The translations under genes were made by a program, and so were the position numbers. The notes under the pieces were generated by a model. It made no database searches. It had not been told where the DNA came from and saw nothing but the letters and a program-made list of their open reading frames with translations. Below are positions 43,669 to 53,071 of a stretch of 64,000 bases of DNA, in pieces; position 1 is the first letter of the stretch; each line of letters starts with the position of its first letter. Source of the stretch: Neorhizobium alkalisoli (GTDB lineage: Bacteria; Pseudomonadota; Alphaproteobacteria; Rhizobiales; Rhizobiaceae); the NCBI RefSeq assembly GCF_002968635.1, contig NZ_PVBN01000010.1, positions 186,001 to 250,000 of the forward strand, given 5' to 3'.

Positions 43669-45089
43669 ACATCCAGTTGATGAATGATCTTGCGATCAAC
43701 GATCTGTCGATCCACGCGGCTGATGGTACGATCGTCTCGAACGTCTCGCTTTCGCTCGGCCGGGGCCGGCCACTGACCCTGCTTGGAGAAAGCGGTTCGG
43801 GCAAGTCCCTCGTGGCCCAGGCGATCATGGGCAATCTGCCTGCGGGTGTGCATGCCACGGGGAGGGTGCTCTTCAAGGGGCTCGATCTCCTTGCAGAACC
43901 AGCCGCTGAGAGGCGCCAACGCTGGGGACGAAGCATTGGTCTCCTGCCGCAGGAACCATGGTTGGCACTGGACCCGACGATGCGGGTTGGCCCGCAGGTC
44001 GCCGAGGTACATCGTTACGTCAAGGGCAAGACGGTCAACGATAGTCTGGCCGCCACCAGTCAAAATCTCGCTGAGGTCTCCCTTTCTCAGGCCGAGGCTC
44101 TCTATCCGTTCCAGATCTCGGGCGGCATGGGGCAGCGGGTGGCCATTGCGATGGCGGATGCTGCCGACACCGAATTGCTGATCGCAGACGAGCCGACAAA
44201 AGGTCTCGATGCGGCGCTACGGGACTCGGTGGCGGCACGGCTGAAGTGCGAGGTCGAGGCGGGGCGATTGCTTCTGACGATCACCCATGATGTCGCTGTT
44301 GCCAGGGCACTCGGCGGCACGATCGGGGTCATGCTCGAGGGCCGACTGGTCGAATATGGCCCTGCCGAGACGCTGCTCGAAAAGCCGGAACATGCCTATA
44401 CCAAGGCACTTCTCGCCGCCGAGCCTTCGCAATGGGAGAAAAGGACAAGACCGTCGTCCGGCAAGACCGTCGTCGCAGCGCAGGCTCTGGAAAAGCGTTA
44501 TGGCGACAGGGTGCTGTTTTCCGGGTTCGACGTTGCAATCGCCGCAGGCGAGATCGTGTCGATCGTCGGTCCGAGCGGCTGCGGCAAAACAACGATCGGC
44601 AATATTCTGCTTGGCCTGACCACGCCCGATGCAGGTGCGGTTGTCAGAGATACGGTACTGTCGTCACTCCGTTTCCAGAAGCTTTACCAAGATCCTCCGG
44701 CTGCCTTCGCGCCACATCAGACCATCCGCAGGGGATTGAAGGACCTTGCTCGCTTGCATGGCAAGGACTGGACGAAAATCGAAGCCCTGTGCGGGCGGTT
44801 GCGTTTGCAGGACGCCTTGCTCGATCGTCTACCGGGGCAGGTTTCGGGCGGTGAGTTGCAGCGCTTCGCGCTCCTGCGCGCGCTTCTGCTCGATCCCGCC
44901 TTCCTGTTTGCCGACGAGGCGACCTCCCGTCTTGATCCCGTCAGCCAGCAGGACGTCATCACGTTCCTCCAGGAGATCGTTGAGGAGACAGGGCTTGCGG
45001 TTCTGTTGGTCACCCATGATCGTGATCTGGCAGAAAAGGTTTCGACGCGGCTCATCGAGTTGGGAGGCTTTCAAGGAAAATCAACTTGA
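43665..45089 (+). CDS. Fused double ATP-binding protein of the nickel/peptide-type transporter
   Basis: This 474-residue protein joins two ABC ATPase domains, equivalent to separate DppD and DppF subunits. Domain 1 (about 1-245) has Walker A GESGSGKSLVAQ, signature ISGGMGQRVAIAMADA and Walker B LLIADEPTKGLDAA. Domain 2 (about 265-470) has Walker A GPSGCGKTTIGN, signature VSGGELQRFALLRALL and FLFADEATSRLDPVSQQ. It overlaps the second permease by 4 nt and ends the plus-strand zinc-region transcript. Domain 2 is short compared with standalone DppF. Confidence 0.88.
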   Translation: MNIQLMNDLAINDLSIHAADGTIVSNVSLSLGRGRPLTLLGESGSGKSLVAQAIMGNLPAGVHATGRVLFKGLDLLAEPAAERRQRWGRSIGLLPQEPWLALDPTMRVGPQVAEVHRYVKGKTVNDSLAATSQNLAEVSLSQAEALYPFQISGGMGQRVAIAMADAADTELLIADEPTKGLDAALRDSVAARLKCEVEAGRLLLTITHDVAVARALGGTIGVMLEGRLVEYGPAETLLEKPEHAYTKALLAAEPSQWEKRTRPSSGKTVVAAQALEKRYGDRVLFSGFDVAIAAGEIVSIVGPSGCGKTTIGNILLGLTTPDAGAVVRDTVLSSLRFQKLYQDPPAAFAPHQTIRRGLKDLARLHGKDWTKIEALCGRLRLQDALLDRLPGQVSGGELQRFALLRALLLDPAFLFADEATSRLDPVSQQDVITFLQEIVEETGLAVLLVTHDRDLAEKVSTRLIELGGFQGKST

Positions 45090-45345
45090 GGCGTCCGCGG
45101 TATCTCCAAGTCGGGTCTATGGAGCGTCAGTTCGTATCCGTTCAAGGCGTAGGTATGGGTGTTTGAGGAGGCACGCACTGAGAAGTCACGCGCACCCTCT
45201 CAATCGCTTCCACGCCGAAAATCCAAATGAACGAGACAGCGATCCGGTAAGGACGCATTCGTTTTTGTGAGATCAGAACTCACTGCTCTCTCATACAACG
45301 GACCAGCAGGGTCATTCCCGATGGCGCTTGATAACATGCCATCAG

Positions 45346-46308
45346 TTAGTGTGCTGCACCTTCAACATTTGCCGATCGATAGTGGCTTGGAGGCACACCC
45401 ATCACCCGTTTGAAGGCCCGGCTGAAAGAAGCTTCCGACTCATAGCCAAGGCGTTGTGATACATCGGAAATCCGCGCGTTGTCGCGAACGATCCAGTGTC
45501 GGGCCTGATGCATACGAACCTGTGCGATATACTGGGCGGGTGTTTCGCCAACCACGTTGGCAAACTTGGCAGCGAAGCCTGATCGCGATACGCCGATGAG
45601 ATCAGCAAGCTTCTCGACGGTCCAGTCATACTCTGTGTGGGAGTGAATAGCAGCTAACGCGCGTCCGATCTGTGGATGGCGAACCGCTGCGATCCATCCA
45701 CTGGCACCGACGCATCCGTATTCCACCCAGGAACGGATGATCTGCGCCGCAAGGACGTCCGCGAGCCGCGCCACAATCCCGCAAGCGCCGACGCGGTTGG
45801 CTGCCATCTCGCACGCCATTGCATCAAGCAGTTGAAGCGTGGCGGGTTCGTGACGCATGAGCTCCTTGGCTTGCATGACGTCCGGCATCATCCCGAGCAG
45901 TGGATGCAGGTTGTCCAGATTGAAGCGCATGGACCCATAGAACAACAGGCAGTTGCTGCCGGTCGCCATAGCGCTCGGATCGTAGACATCGTCGCCGAGA
46001 GGTCGACACTGCCATTGGGGAAAAGGTTGCCTTACGGCGTCTGGCTCACTGGCAAGTGCGTGGGCTCCTCCGCGCGGCAGCAAAACAGCATCGCCGGCTA
46101 ATAGCTCCAACCATTCTCCTCCCGGCGTCAGGAGCCAGCAGGCTCTGCCTCCGACGAAATGGAAATATGCATGCTGCTTTTGCGGAAAAGAGAACGCCCA
46201 GGAGCCGTCAAGATGACGCCGCCCATACTCGATGCCGTCGAGCCGTAAAGTGTGCAGCATGCCGGTGAGATGATCAATTGGCGGCGAATTGGAGGAATTG
46301 CTAAGCAT
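45346..46308 (-). CDS. AraC-family regulator with cupin domain
   Basis: A 320-residue AraC/XylS-type activator. The N-terminal cupin-like domain (about 15-190, GGRACWLLTPGGEWLELLAG) resembles the AraC_binding/cupin_6 regulators, and the C-terminal double HTH (about 215-315) shows VEKLADLIGVSRSGFAAKFA and ISDVSQRLGYESEASFSRAF. The ATG at 46308 is chosen because the cupin domain begins soon after; the longer frame is antisense to the MFS gene. It diverges from an MFS exporter across 73 bp and probably regulates it. Confidence 0.88.
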   Translation of the reverse strand: MLSNSSNSPPIDHLTGMLHTLRLDGIEYGRRHLDGSWAFSFPQKQHAYFHFVGGRACWLLTPGGEWLELLAGDAVLLPRGGAHALASEPDAVRQPFPQWQCRPLGDDVYDPSAMATGSNCLLFYGSMRFNLDNLHPLLGMMPDVMQAKELMRHEPATLQLLDAMACEMAANRVGACGIVARLADVLAAQIIRSWVEYGCVGASGWIAAVRHPQIGRALAAIHSHTEYDWTVEKLADLIGVSRSGFAAKFANVVGETPAQYIAQVRMHQARHWIVRDNARISDVSQRLGYESEASFSRAFKRVMGVPPSHYRSANVEGAAH

Positions 46309-46381
46309 ATCAGATTCTATAACATGGAAACGCCAATTCGTCCACGGTACGACTCTGGAAAAGCCAAACCGGAGCCTGCCC

Positions 46382-47587
46382 ATGTCCGATACGTCCTGTG
46401 ACGATGATGCGATATCCACCAGCGCTTTTTCCTCCGATTTCGGAGAGACAAAGGCTGCCTGGGGTGCGGTCGCATCGCTGGCCGTTGGCGTATTCGCCAT
46501 GGTCACAGCGGAGTTTCTGCCAGCCAGCCTTTTGACACCCATGGCCAGTGATTTGGGCGTCACCGATGGAACCGCTGGGCAGGCGGTGACCGCAACGGCG
46601 CTCGTCGCGGCCATCGCGGCACCTGTCGTTGTCCTTGGAACGGCGAGGCTCGATCGCCGCGTCGTGATCTGGGGCCTGTCGCTCCTGCTGGTGATGTCCA
46701 ATCTCCTTGCGGGTGTCGCGTGGAACATCTGGGTGCTGATCCTTGCGCGTATCGGCGTCGGTATCGCGTTGGGCGGGGTCTGGGCGCTGGCCGCCGCTCT
46801 CGCCCTTCGCCTCGTCCCCCGGCATATGCTGCCAAGGGCGACCGCCGTTATTTTCGGCGGCATCGCGGCTGCGACCGTATGTGCTCCCGCACTCGGAGCC
46901 TTTCTCGGCGATCTCTGGGGATGGCGCGTCACGTTCACTGTGGCGGCCGGTCTGGCTGCATTCGCTCTGTTGATGCAACTGGTCACGCTGCCGGGGCTGC
47001 CTCCCGAAACCCCGCCCGGCCCTGGCACCTTCGCGATTCTTCTACGGCGGCGCAACATCCGGATCGGATTTCTGACGGTGCTGCTTGCCTTCTCCGGACA
47101 CTTCGCAGGTTACACCTATATCCGGCCGTTTCTCGAACAGGTGCCGCATCTCGATGTGCGGATGATCTCTCTGGCCCTGCTCGCCTTCGGAGGCGGAGGT
47201 CTCTTCGGAAATTTCGCCGGTGGCTTCCTCGCTGAAAGAAGCGTCAGGCTGGAGATCGGCACGGCATCGGTTCTTTTGGCTTTTGCGGCATTCATGCTGT
47301 TGGTCTTTGGACATAGCACGGGGATAGCCATTTTCGCGGTGACGATGTGGGGCTTTGCCTTTGGTGCGCTTCCGGTCGGCACCCAGACATGGACGACACA
47401 AGCAGGTGCGGACCACGCCGAAAGCGCCGGCGCCCTCCTCGTCACCACGACGCAAGGGGCAATTGCCATCGGCGCCGTGGCGGGAGGCATGCTCGTCGAC
47501 AATCTGGGCATAGAGAGCGTCATGATCTACTGCTCCCTGGCGGCAATCGCGGGAAGCTCCGTGATGCTTCCTCTTTCTCGAAAATAA
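46382..47587 (+). CDS. MFS exporter (AraJ-like)
   Basis: A 401-residue major facilitator with twelve hydrophobic helices. SLAVGVFAMVTAEFLPASLL and RIGVGIALGGVWALAAALAL match the sugar/drug efflux (AraJ/YdhP) branch, and GGVFAL-type helix-5 features are present. It starts at the ATG at 46382 after a short acidic leader. Divergent from the AraC regulator, it is probably induced by the compound it exports. A 112-bp gap follows before the next gene. Confidence 0.88.
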   Translation: MSDTSCDDDAISTSAFSSDFGETKAAWGAVASLAVGVFAMVTAEFLPASLLTPMASDLGVTDGTAGQAVTATALVAAIAAPVVVLGTARLDRRVVIWGLSLLLVMSNLLAGVAWNIWVLILARIGVGIALGGVWALAAALALRLVPRHMLPRATAVIFGGIAAATVCAPALGAFLGDLWGWRVTFTVAAGLAAFALLMQLVTLPGLPPETPPGPGTFAILLRRRNIRIGFLTVLLAFSGHFAGYTYIRPFLEQVPHLDVRMISLALLAFGGGGLFGNFAGGFLAERSVRLEIGTASVLLAFAAFMLLVFGHSTGIAIFAVTMWGFAFGALPVGTQTWTTQAGADHAESAGALLVTTTQGAIAIGAVAGGMLVDNLGIESVMIYCSLAAIAGSSVMLPLSRK

Positions 47588-47699
47588 TCACCTACACCAG
47601 TATCGCCGCGCCAGCGCAGTTGGCGCTCCCACCGAAACAATCTCGCATCTGGAAAATACCTTCAATTCCAGGCGGGAACGAAAAAGATGGAAAGCAAAA

Positions 47700-48875
47700 A
47701 TGTCGGAATTTGGGATTCCTGGAAGTGCAACAATTCATGCTGTAAAACGAAGGAGCTTTCTTCTTGGCGCAGCTTCCTTCGCGGGCTTCGCCCTTGCAGG
47801 AAACGCAGTGCTTGCCGCGAGCAGACTCGGAGGGAAATCATCGAATTACATCAAAAACATCTCCGGCTTTTCCGTTGGTGAGGTGGCCACCTCCAGGCAC
47901 CGGACTTCCTATATCGAGGCTGGTCCCAGAACGGGGCCGCTGATGATTTTTGTGCACGGTCATCCCGAGCTGGGTGTCATGTGGCGCGCCCAGATGGAGC
48001 ATTTTGCGGCTGCCGGGTGGAGATGCGTTGCGCCTGACATGCGGGGTTACGGCGGCTCCTCCGTCCATGCTGAGGCGAGCAGCTATGCCGTGCGAGAAAT
48101 CGTCACCGACATGATAGAACTACACGATGCTCTCGACGCCAAGGCAGCGGTCTGGGTGGGGCATGACTGGGGTGCTCCGATCGCATGGGCTATGGCTTCT
48201 CATCATCCCGAAAGATGCCGCGCAGTCATCAATATGTCCGTGCCCTATATGGCGCGTGGTTTCGCTTTGCCGCATCTTGTCGCTTTGGTCGACCGCGATC
48301 TCTATCCAGTCGAGAAATATCCGGTCGGCCAGTGGGACTACTGGCTCTACTACAGGGAACAATTTGAAACCGCCAACCGCGATTTCGAGATAAATGTTCC
48401 GGCAACGATCGCAGCCCTTTACCGGCCCGGTCCTCCAGAAGCGGTCGGCAAGCCCGCGTTTACCGCGACTCTAAGCCAGGATCAGGGATGGTTTGGCCCA
48501 AGCCATCGTGCTCCGGCAGTGGCGCCCGACTTCGGGATGATCCCCAAGGCCGATTATGAACTCTTCGTTTCCGCCTTTTCGGAAACGGGGTTCGCCGGCG
48601 CAAACGCCTGGTATCTCAATGACGCAGCCAACATTGAATATGCAGCTGAAGCTCGCAATTTCGGCCGTCTCGATATGCCGGTTCTGTTCTTCCATGGAGA
48701 CTTCGATGTCGTCTGCGAAACTGTGAACAGTCGGCTTGCGGACCCGATGCGCGACGATTGTTCGGACCTCAGCGAGGTTAGGATTCAAGGCGGACACTTC
48801 TTCATGCTCGAAAGAAAAGAGGACGTGAATCTCGCCATGCAAGACTGGCTGTCCGAAAAGGGATTCGAAACATGA
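47700..48875 (+). CDS. Alpha/beta hydrolase, epoxide hydrolase-like, with Tat-type signal
   Basis: This 391-residue protein has a twin-arginine-like leader ([20 protein letters not shown]) and then an alpha/beta hydrolase fold of the epoxide hydrolase/haloalkane dehalogenase branch. The oxyanion motif is [10 protein letters not shown], the nucleophile is the Asp in [14 protein letters not shown], and the catalytic His is in [10 protein letters not shown]. The cap region lies at about 190-300. Export to the periplasm is inferred from the leader. It overlaps the monooxygenase gene by 4 nt (ATGA). Confidence 0.86.
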   Translation: MSEFGIPGSATIHAVKRRSFLLGAASFAGFALAGNAVLAASRLGGKSSNYIKNISGFSVGEVATSRHRTSYIEAGPRTGPLMIFVHGHPELGVMWRAQMEHFAAAGWRCVAPDMRGYGGSSVHAEASSYAVREIVTDMIELHDALDAKAAVWVGHDWGAPIAWAMASHHPERCRAVINMSVPYMARGFALPHLVALVDRDLYPVEKYPVGQWDYWLYYREQFETANRDFEINVPATIAALYRPGPPEAVGKPAFTATLSQDQGWFGPSHRAPAVAPDFGMIPKADYELFVSAFSETGFAGANAWYLNDAANIEYAAEARNFGRLDMPVLFFHGDFDVVCETVNSRLADPMRDDCSDLSEVRIQGGHFFMLERKEDVNLAMQDWLSEKGFET

Positions 48876-49918
48876 TACCGCTGTCCATTCTGGAACTCGC
48901 TCGTGTAAACGAGGGTTCTGATGCCAGCGAAACGCTTGCTAACGCTCGCAGCATTGCCGGCCATGCCGAGATGCTGGGTTACAAACGCATCTGGGTCGCC
49001 GAGCATCACAATATGCCGGGCATTGCCAGCGCTGCGACATCGATCGTTATCGCCCATCTTGCAGGAGCGACATCCCGGATCCGGGTCGGTGCTGGCGGCA
49101 TCATGCTGCCTAATCATGCGCCATACATTATAGCCGAGCAGTTCGGAACGCTGGCGCGACTTTTCCCCGATCGTATTGACCTCGGGCTGGGCCGAGCACC
49201 GGGGACAGATCAACTCACGCTCAGAGCGCTGCGTCGTTCGCCGCAAGACGCCGAAAATTTCCCGCAGGATATTCTTGAGCTACAGGCTTTCCTCGCATCA
49301 CCGGGAGATGGCCAGCAGATCGTGGCCGTTCCCGCGGCCGGAACGAACGTACCGCTGTGGATTCTCGGTTCCAGCCATTTCGGTGCAATGCTCGCGGCGG
49401 AACTCGGGTTGCCCTACGCGTTTGCATCGCATTTTGCGCCCGAGCAAATGATCTCGGCGCTCAAAATCTATCGCGAGCGCTTCAAACCCAGTGAACAACT
49501 TGCCGAACCCTACGCCATGATCGGCGTCAACATCATCGCCGCTGAGACTGACGAAGAAGCGCAATGGCTCGCCACGACGCAGAAGATGTCTTTTGTCGAT
49601 ATCATTCGCGGCGCACGCCTGCTTACACGTCCTCCCATCAATGACATGGAGAATTTCTGGTCGCCAAGTGAGAAGGTGCGCGTGCTGCAAATGCTATCCT
49701 GCTCGGCGATTGGATCCGTCGAGACCGTTCGAACTGGGCTTGAGACACTGGCCAGGACGACGGGTGCCAACGAGTTGATGGTCGTTTCGGATGTCTACGA
49801 CCACGCGACGCGATTACGTTCCCTCGAACTGGTCGCCGAGGCGGCAGGTATCGAGACGACGGTTCGCAATGATCTTACCCCACCCAGACCAACGCAAAGC
49901 TGGAGGGAAGAACGATGA
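48872..49918 (+). CDS. Luciferase-like flavin monooxygenase
   Basis: A 348-residue LLM-class FMN-dependent oxidoreductase of the MsnO8/YhbW-like group. [40 protein letters not shown] and [20 protein letters not shown] are hallmark segments, with the FMN-contact [10 protein letters not shown] in the middle. It is co-translated with the hydrolase, which suggests a two-step oxidation/hydrolysis of a small organic substrate. Substrate unknown. Confidence 0.88.
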   Translation: MIPLSILELARVNEGSDASETLANARSIAGHAEMLGYKRIWVAEHHNMPGIASAATSIVIAHLAGATSRIRVGAGGIMLPNHAPYIIAEQFGTLARLFPDRIDLGLGRAPGTDQLTLRALRRSPQDAENFPQDILELQAFLASPGDGQQIVAVPAAGTNVPLWILGSSHFGAMLAAELGLPYAFASHFAPEQMISALKIYRERFKPSEQLAEPYAMIGVNIIAAETDEEAQWLATTQKMSFVDIIRGARLLTRPPINDMENFWSPSEKVRVLQMLSCSAIGSVETVRTGLETLARTTGANELMVVSDVYDHATRLRSLELVAEAAGIETTVRNDLTPPRPTQSWREER

Positions 49919-49934
49919 GAATTCATCGTCCGTA

Positions 49935-49975
49935 GTCGGCCCATTGTAGTCACGGCACGTGCCGCAAAGGCCGAC
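49935..49975. terminator. Hairpin between convergent genes
   Basis: GTCGGCC (49935-49941) pairs with GGCCGAC (49969-49975), and the loop holds the self-palindrome GGCACGTGCC (49954-49963). It lies between the monooxygenase and the minus-strand AraC gene. There is no strong T-tract. Confidence 0.4.
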
Positions 49976-50005
49976 CAGTCTTGCCAAATTCGACTACTCG
50001 GAAAA

Positions 50006-50809
50006 TCAACCTGCGAAGTAGCGGGTCGGTGTTGTTCCCAATGCCTTCTTGAACATGACGATAAAGGCGGTGGCGGATTCGTATCCCAAGTCGCTCGACA
50101 CCCTCTGCACCGTTGCGCCGCTCGCCAGTTCGCGCAACGCGATGACCAGGTGCAGTTGTCGCCGCCAGCGGCCGAAGGTCAGTCCCGTTTCCTGGACCAT
50201 CAGACGCTTCAAGGATCGCTCACTCATGGCGACGTGTTCCGCCCAATCGACCAGGGTACGACGGTTGCTCGGCTCCGCCATCAGGGCAGCGGTGATCGCG
50301 GCGATTTTGGGATGGTCGGACGCGGGTAAGTCCAGCCCCTGTATCGGCATTTGCGCGAGTTCGTCCAGCAAGACCCGCACCATACGGCCGACATGGCCGT
50401 CCGGAGCATAATTGACCGGTACATCCGCCAGTCGGAGGATCATCTCGCGAAGCATCGGCGACACAGACAAAGTGCAGCACTCCTGTGGCAGCGTCGCAGC
50501 GCCTGGTTGAACAAACAGATAGGACAGGCGTGCGTTGGACGTGACCTGGTTGCTGTGGGGCACGCCGCCGGGTATCCAGACTCCGCAATCTGGTGGGACA
50601 ATCCAGATGCCATTTTCCGTCCTGCAGGTGACGGCCCCGTGCAGGGCCAAAATGAGCTGCCCTTCCTTGTGCTGGTGCTGGGGCACTTCAGCCTCATAGT
50701 CACTGAAGTCGAGGTGGACGGCGAAGGCCGGCCGATCCGACTGGTCGAGATCGACGTCGTCGTAACAGGAACGCAGCAGTTTTGCGGATTGGCCCGATTT
50801 AGAGATCAT
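50006..50809 (-). CDS. AraC-family regulator with cupin domain
   Basis: A 267-residue AraC-type regulator. The cupin part (about 20-110) includes HQHKEGQLILALHGAVTCRT and PPDCGVWIPGGVPHSNQV, and the C-terminal HTH pair includes HVAMSERSLKRLMVQETGLT and RVSSDLGYESATAFIVMFKK. It diverges from the NmrA-like gene with 74 bp between starts, so it probably controls that gene. Confidence 0.88.
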   Translation of the reverse strand: MISKSGQSAKLLRSCYDDVDLDQSDRPAFAVHLDFSDYEAEVPQHQHKEGQLILALHGAVTCRTENGIWIVPPDCGVWIPGGVPHSNQVTSNARLSYLFVQPGAATLPQECCTLSVSPMLREMILRLADVPVNYAPDGHVGRMVRVLLDELAQMPIQGLDLPASDHPKIAAITAALMAEPSNRRTLVDWAEHVAMSERSLKRLMVQETGLTFGRWRRQLHLVIALRELASGATVQRVSSDLGYESATAFIVMFKKALGTTPTRYFAG

Positions 50810-50883
50810 TTGGCATTATCTCCAAATTCGTGCGGACTGCAATAGTCTACTATCGGGCTATCAACAATCGAATGGAGACTGTC

Positions 50884-51825
50884 ATGCGAATTTCTGTCGT
50901 CGGCGCAACGGGACGAATTGGCGCCAAGCTGACCCGGATCCTGCTGAGCGCCGGGCATCAGGTCAGAGCGTTGTCGAGAGGTGGCCCAGCGTTGGACGCA
51001 CTGGTCGCGCTCGGAGCAGAGCCATTTCTGGGAACCTTCGACACAGGAGCGGGAGACCTTGACCAATTTTTCCAGGGTGCCGATGCTGCGTTCCTGATGG
51101 TGAAGACCGATTGGAACAACATCGAGGGACACTACCCCGCTGTTGCCCAGCGCTTTGTCGATGCGCTCGAAAAATCCCCCGTCAAACTGGCCGTAAGCCT
51201 GACGGCCATGGGTTCGGACGTGAAGGGGACAACGGGTCACTTCGAGTCCTTCCACCGTCTGGACGAAAAGCTCAACGAACTCGGCAATATCGATCTGGTC
51301 CACCTGCGCGCCGCGTGGTTCATGGAAAATGTGGCGGCGTGGACGGGGTCGGTTGCCAAACACGGTCGAATTGCCTGGTTCTGCAAACCTGATCTGAAGA
51401 TGCCCTGGGTGGCGACCGATGACATCGCTTGGCTGGCAGCGAAGGAACTGACCAATCCGACGGGCAGACACCGCGTCTATCGCGAAGTAGGCTCTGAAGA
51501 TGTCTCGATGAACGAACTGGCCGCGATCATTGGCAAGGAGATCGGCAGGCCGGTGGAGTACCGATACATCGAGACAACCCGCAAAGACGTGGAAGCTGAA
51601 TTTCTGGCGCGGTTCGGGACGCTGGCGAAATGGCAGGACGACACCCGGAGTGCCGACGCTTTGAACACTGGCATCGTAAGGTTCCATGGGGAGCACGAGG
51701 ATCGTCCGAGATTGCCCACGACGATGGAGGCGTTCATTGGTGGCGTTTGGAAGCCGCGTTACCTGGAGGCGGCCAGAGCGGAAGACGAACGCGAGACGTT
51801 TTCCATGTGGACCGCCAGGGACTAG
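50884..51825 (+). CDS. NmrA-like NAD(P)-binding oxidoreductase
   Basis: A 313-residue atypical short-chain dehydrogenase of the NmrA/azoreductase-like type. The N-terminal nucleotide-binding motif is VVGATGRIGAKLTRIL. The usual SDR Tyr-x3-Lys pair is not evident, as in NmrA proteins that sense or reduce with NAD(P)H. The C-terminal part binds the partner or substrate. The ATG at 50884 has GGAGACT upstream and starts directly before the Rossmann strand; 50872 and 50830 are less likely. Confidence 0.82.
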   Translation: MRISVVGATGRIGAKLTRILLSAGHQVRALSRGGPALDALVALGAEPFLGTFDTGAGDLDQFFQGADAAFLMVKTDWNNIEGHYPAVAQRFVDALEKSPVKLAVSLTAMGSDVKGTTGHFESFHRLDEKLNELGNIDLVHLRAAWFMENVAAWTGSVAKHGRIAWFCKPDLKMPWVATDDIAWLAAKELTNPTGRHRVYREVGSEDVSMNELAAIIGKEIGRPVEYRYIETTRKDVEAEFLARFGTLAKWQDDTRSADALNTGIVRFHGEHEDRPRLPTTMEAFIGGVWKPRYLEAARAEDERETFSMWTARD

Positions 51826-51881
51826 CTGGATGTCAGGCTAGATTTTTTGAACCCCCCAGCAATCTCGAGTCCTTACTAGAT

Positions 51882-51910
51882 GCTACCGCAAGTTGTTAAT
51901 TTGCGGTAGC
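51882..51910. terminator. Perfect 10-bp hairpin between convergent genes
   Basis: GCTACCGCAA (51882-51891) and TTGCGGTAGC (51901-51910) pair around a 9-nt AT-rich loop. It lies in the 193-bp gap between the NmrA-like gene and the ankyrin gene, whose 3' ends face each other. A bidirectional terminator is likely despite the lack of a T-tract. Confidence 0.5.
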
Positions 51911-52018
51911 TATATGACCGCGATGCGCAGCATCGCCATCAAACCGAGATAGCACTACGGCGCTACGGATCAGTCTTCATGTTCGATAGCAGCGCCCGTA
52001 TAAGCTCAACGAGTTAAG

Positions 52019-53050
52019 TCAGAGGACTTCTGGTTGGGATCCAGCCTGCTGACTGTCGCTGCTCAGGATCTTAACGATCCGGTCATAGCCGTAGAGAGTA
52101 GCGAGGCTTAACGGTGTCAGGCCCGAATGAGTTTTCAAATCACGGCGAGCACCGGCGCGTACCAGGGACGCAACGGCATCCACGTATCCATGCCACACAG
52201 CATCGTGCAAAGCGGTCAGACCATTGTAAGGACCCTGCGCATCAAGCTCAACCTGTGTGTCCCCCTGCTTTGTTGATGAGGTCAAAATATCGATGTGATC
52301 CGCCTTTCCGAAATAGGCAGCATCGTGAAGTGGTGAACCGCGCATGAGGCCGATCGTACGGCGAGGATCTGCTCCAGCATCGAGCAATACACGCACGATT
52401 TCGGCATGACCTTCGCGAACTGCAAGACCGAGAGGCGTGTAGTCGTCATCGAACGTCCCGGTTATTGGCACCCGAACCTCAAAATCCGCGCCATCTGCGA
52501 TCAGCCGCTTCACCTCCTCAATATTTCCGGCCTTGACTGACGAGACGATCGACAAGCCCACAATGTGCTTTTCATCAGTCTCATCTCGTTCCTCAATCAG
52601 TGCTGCGATTGCTTTCAGGTCGTCATGCCTGGCAATTTCGAGCGCGGTCTGTTGCCAGTAATTCCGTATCGTGGTCCGCGCGCGACGCGACAACAAAACC
52701 CGCACGACAGATTCGTGCTTGTGAAGCACGGCATCCATCAAGGCTGGGTTACCGAGAACGGGCGATTGCTGATCGATGAAGGCTCCGTGGTCAAGCAGAA
52801 TCCCGATCACGTCGGCGCTGCCGGACTGTGCCGCCTTGTGGATTGCCGTTGCTCCCATTCGAGGTTCCGCCGCCAGCACGTCCGCGCCGGCAGTCAGGAG
52901 CAAAGCAACACCTTGTGCCTGCCCAAGCGCAGATGCGATCATCAACGGCGTGAGACCATCGGGGCCTCGAGCATTCACGTCGGCCCCGGCGTCGATAGCT
53001 TCTTTGACTGAAGCAAGATCGCCTGTACGAAGTGCGTGAGAAAGTGTCAT
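52019..53050 (-). CDS. Ankyrin-repeat protein
   Basis: A 343-residue protein built of about eight to nine ankyrin repeats, for example DVNARGPDGLTPLMIASALG, HAEIVRVLLDAGADPRRTIG and THSGLTPLSLATLYGYDRIV. No signal peptide or catalytic domain is seen. Ankyrin repeats mediate protein binding; bacterial examples are cytoplasmic or effectors. It ends 31 bp from the convergent-side hairpin region and is followed upstream by the frameshifted hydrolase gene on the same strand, 21 bp away, so they may have been co-transcribed. Confidence 0.87.
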   Translation of the reverse strand: MTLSHALRTGDLASVKEAIDAGADVNARGPDGLTPLMIASALGQAQGVALLLTAGADVLAAEPRMGATAIHKAAQSGSADVIGILLDHGAFIDQQSPVLGNPALMDAVLHKHESVVRVLLSRRARTTIRNYWQQTALEIARHDDLKAIAALIEERDETDEKHIVGLSIVSSVKAGNIEEVKRLIADGADFEVRVPITGTFDDDYTPLGLAVREGHAEIVRVLLDAGADPRRTIGLMRGSPLHDAAYFGKADHIDILTSSTKQGDTQVELDAQGPYNGLTALHDAVWHGYVDAVASLVRAGARRDLKTHSGLTPLSLATLYGYDRIVKILSSDSQQAGSQPEVL

Positions 53051-53071
53051 GGTCTTACGTTCCTTAATTTA

